Source of the DNA: Discostella pseudostelligera
Lineage: Eukaryota > Bacillariophyta > Thalassiosirophyceae > Thalassiosirales > Thalassiosiraceae
Reading direction: 5' to 3'
Assembly (NCBI GenBank): GCA_036940085.1
Contig: JALLBK010000972.1
Coordinates: 1 to 19,912 of the forward strand
DNA length: 19,912 nt
The position numbers and the translations under genes are program-made. The notes below the pieces were generated by a model, which was not told the origin of the DNA, made no database searches, and saw nothing but the letters and a program-made list of their open reading frames with translations. Shown here piece by piece: positions 18,515 through 19,912 of this stretch; positions within the stretch are counted from its first letter, which is position 1; every line of letters begins with the position of its first letter.

Positions 18515-19619
18515 ATGAAGCAATTTGCATTTATCTTGTTCTTCGCCATCTTATCGCAATGCAGTGCAAATACTACTGCCGAGTTGAATCATTTGCGAGT
18601 GAAAGAAGTTGGTAATCACCAGAAGTATTATGTATCCAATCAACGCGACCTTTCCGCGTCGGACGTTTCGAATTGGTTCTGGTCCATCCTAAACCACATA
18701 GGTGTGCATCCTCCATGTATCGGACCTAGAAAAGAGCGCGGAGAATGCCACCATTCGTCATCGCATAAAAGTAGTGGCAGTCACAGCAGTTCTAGCGGTG
18801 GCAGCAGTAGTGGCAGCAGCAGTGGCTGGGACGCTGACGGATATGATGCCGATGGAAGTAGTGAAAGTGCATCGGATAGCGATGGAAGTAGTGAAAGTTC
18901 ATCATCATCCTCCTCATCCTCCTCATCCTCCTCATCCTCCTCATCCTCCTCATCCTCATCATCCTCCTCATCCTCCTCATCCTCATCCTCATCCAGTGGC
19001 TCTTCTTCCTCCGGAAACAATGATGCCTGGGCCGCGGATGGATGGGAGTCGAGCAATTTGGGTAATGGAAGTAGTAATGGTGCCGGATCGTCCATGGGGC
19101 TCAAGGCCGAGAGTATTATCCCATTTATTGTTGGTGCATTGGTAGCTGGTGTGATTGGAGCGGCGATTGTGGTTAGTAGGGTGAGTTGTTTATTGAACTA
19201 TATCGCCATGAGCATACGATTCATCATCACCTTGTCATAATGTTTGTGCCTCACGTTGGAATATGATCCGTACACGCCTCTCCAATACCTATATCTTCCA
19301 TCAACAGAAGAGACGTCAACAACAAGAGGATGCTCACCCATTAGAAGGCTCCCTCAAGAAACGAATGAAGCTCTTCTCGGGTGGAGTCTTCAAAAAGCGC
19401 AATGGTCCACTTGCCGACGACATTGAGGCGGGCAATGATACTCCGGCTTTTATTGAAATATCCAGCGTTCGTTCTGGAATTAGTAATGGAAATGCCAGTC
19501 GAAATGTTGTTATCAGGAGCTCGACGTCGAGCTATCGAGCTCCTCATCCTCAACAGCAGCATCCGCAGCAGCCTGTGCTTTCTGGCTTTGATGATAGTGA
19601 TGATGAGTCTTACAGGTAG
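18515..19619 (+). CDS. Ser-rich single-pass membrane protein B, candidate silicalemma-associated protein
   Basis: 325 aa from exons 18515-19180 and 19308-19619 (127-nt intron, GTGAGT...CAACAG). Layout: signal peptide (1-18, MKQFAFILFFAILSQCSA), NQRDLSASD (R-x-L), an NWFWSILNHIGVHPPC block matching protein A, Ser/Gly/Asp-rich lumenal part with GWDADGYDADG, a poly-Ser tract of about 40 residues, NNDAWAADGWESS, a membrane span (about 198-220, IIPFIVGALVAGVIGAAIVV), then a 103-residue tail beginning KRRQQQ with HPLEGSLKKRMKLF (232-245) and ending DSDDESYR. The intron lies directly after the span, as in gene A. Signal peptide, Ser-rich region, span and conserved cytoplasmic domain are the published traits of diatom silicalemma-associated proteins, which act at the silica deposition vesicle membrane. 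The assignment to that family is inferred. Confidence 0.87.
18899..18994 (+). repeat. (TCATCCTCC)n poly-Ser microsatellite in gene B
   Basis: About ten copies of TCATCCTCC or truncated TCATCC, all Ser codons. Likely length-variable. The opposite strand reads as an open Glu/Asp run, which is only a shadow. Confidence 0.9.
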
Positions 19620-19912
19620 AAAGACGGAATCGGAATACTGATGCTTTAACATCATCGTCTTTCGCGTGGTATCTCTGATGGGTAATTTGTGTGTTGAAAA
19701 TTCAGAACAAGGTCGAACATTTGTTCGTTGTATTTATTATTGATGTGATTCTCTCCTATCTAGAATGTTGCGCTGCTATATCTCAAGTCTCGAGCAAGAG
19801 TAACATGAAGACCTGAGACCTCGTCCTATTAAAGTACTGAATTTGTCTCTTTACTACTCCTACTTGCATCATTATTTAGTGCCTAGTAGTATTTTGATGA
19901 TGCGACTATAAT
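19620..19912. other. 3' flank of gene B
   Basis: Non-coding to the window end. A+T-rich (TGTATTTATTATTGATGTG near 19729), consistent with 3' UTR and spacer. Nothing else seen. Confidence 0.5.

Noticed and set aside
18781..19104. Minus-strand Glu/Asp-rich frame
   Set aside because: Antisense reading of the TCATCCTCC poly-Ser repeat in gene B.

Overview
The window looks like compact nuclear DNA from a chitin-forming centric diatom (Thalassiosirales-like). Evidence: short GT-AG introns (77-248 nt), closely packed genes on both strands, DUF285/BspA-type repeats, FG-GAP proteins, hevein-type chitin-binding domains with a GH18 chitinase, and Ser-rich secreted membrane proteins with the layout known from diatom silica-vesicle proteins. 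No prokaryotic, organellar, tRNA, rRNA or transposon signature was seen. The species call is an inference.

Layout, left to right. 1-1660 (+) is the 3' part of an HPAT-like (hydroxyproline O-arabinosyltransferase-type) glycosyltransferase. 1777-~3361 (-) is a BspA/DUF285 repeat surface protein with an upstream block of 96-bp acidic repeats; its 5' end is unresolved. 4094-6061 (+) is a single-pass membrane protein with FG-GAP (integrin-alpha-like) repeats and a very small internal exon. 6401-6589 (+) is a doubtful small ORF. 6980-8931 (+) is the kinetochore subunit NUF2, rebuilt as five exons giving 455 aa. 9166-10368 (-) is a secreted or anchored chitin-binding (CBM18) protein. 11077-11961 (+) is a two-hydrophobic-segment membrane protein. 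12128-15516 (-) is an eight-exon GH18 chitinase of 853 aa with three CBM18 domains. 16726-17718 (-) and 18515-19619 (+) are a divergent pair of paralogous Ser-rich, single-pass membrane proteins.

How the genes fit together. From about 9.1 to 19.6 kb every recognisable gene is a secreted or membrane cell-surface protein: chitin binding, chitin cleavage, and three proteins with signal peptide, an R-x-L motif, a lumenal region, one membrane span and a basic cytoplasmic tail. That layout matches the described silicalemma-associated proteins (SAPs) of diatoms. Two of the three share a cytoplasmic motif H-x-L-x-G-S-[LV]-x-K-R-M-x-x-F. The stretch may therefore be a cell-wall (silica plus chitin) gene neighbourhood. 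NUF2 is a housekeeping mitotic gene sitting among them.

Regulation. A composite element, TGACTCA followed by CTGCCACGTGG, occurs in two distant promoters: between the BspA and FG-GAP genes (3790-3830) and upstream of the chitinase (15914-16030). It suggests a shared bZIP/bHLH-type input to surface-protein genes. NUF2 is preceded by a TCTCGCGAGA palindrome and a 40-codon upstream ORF that stops four bases before its start codon.
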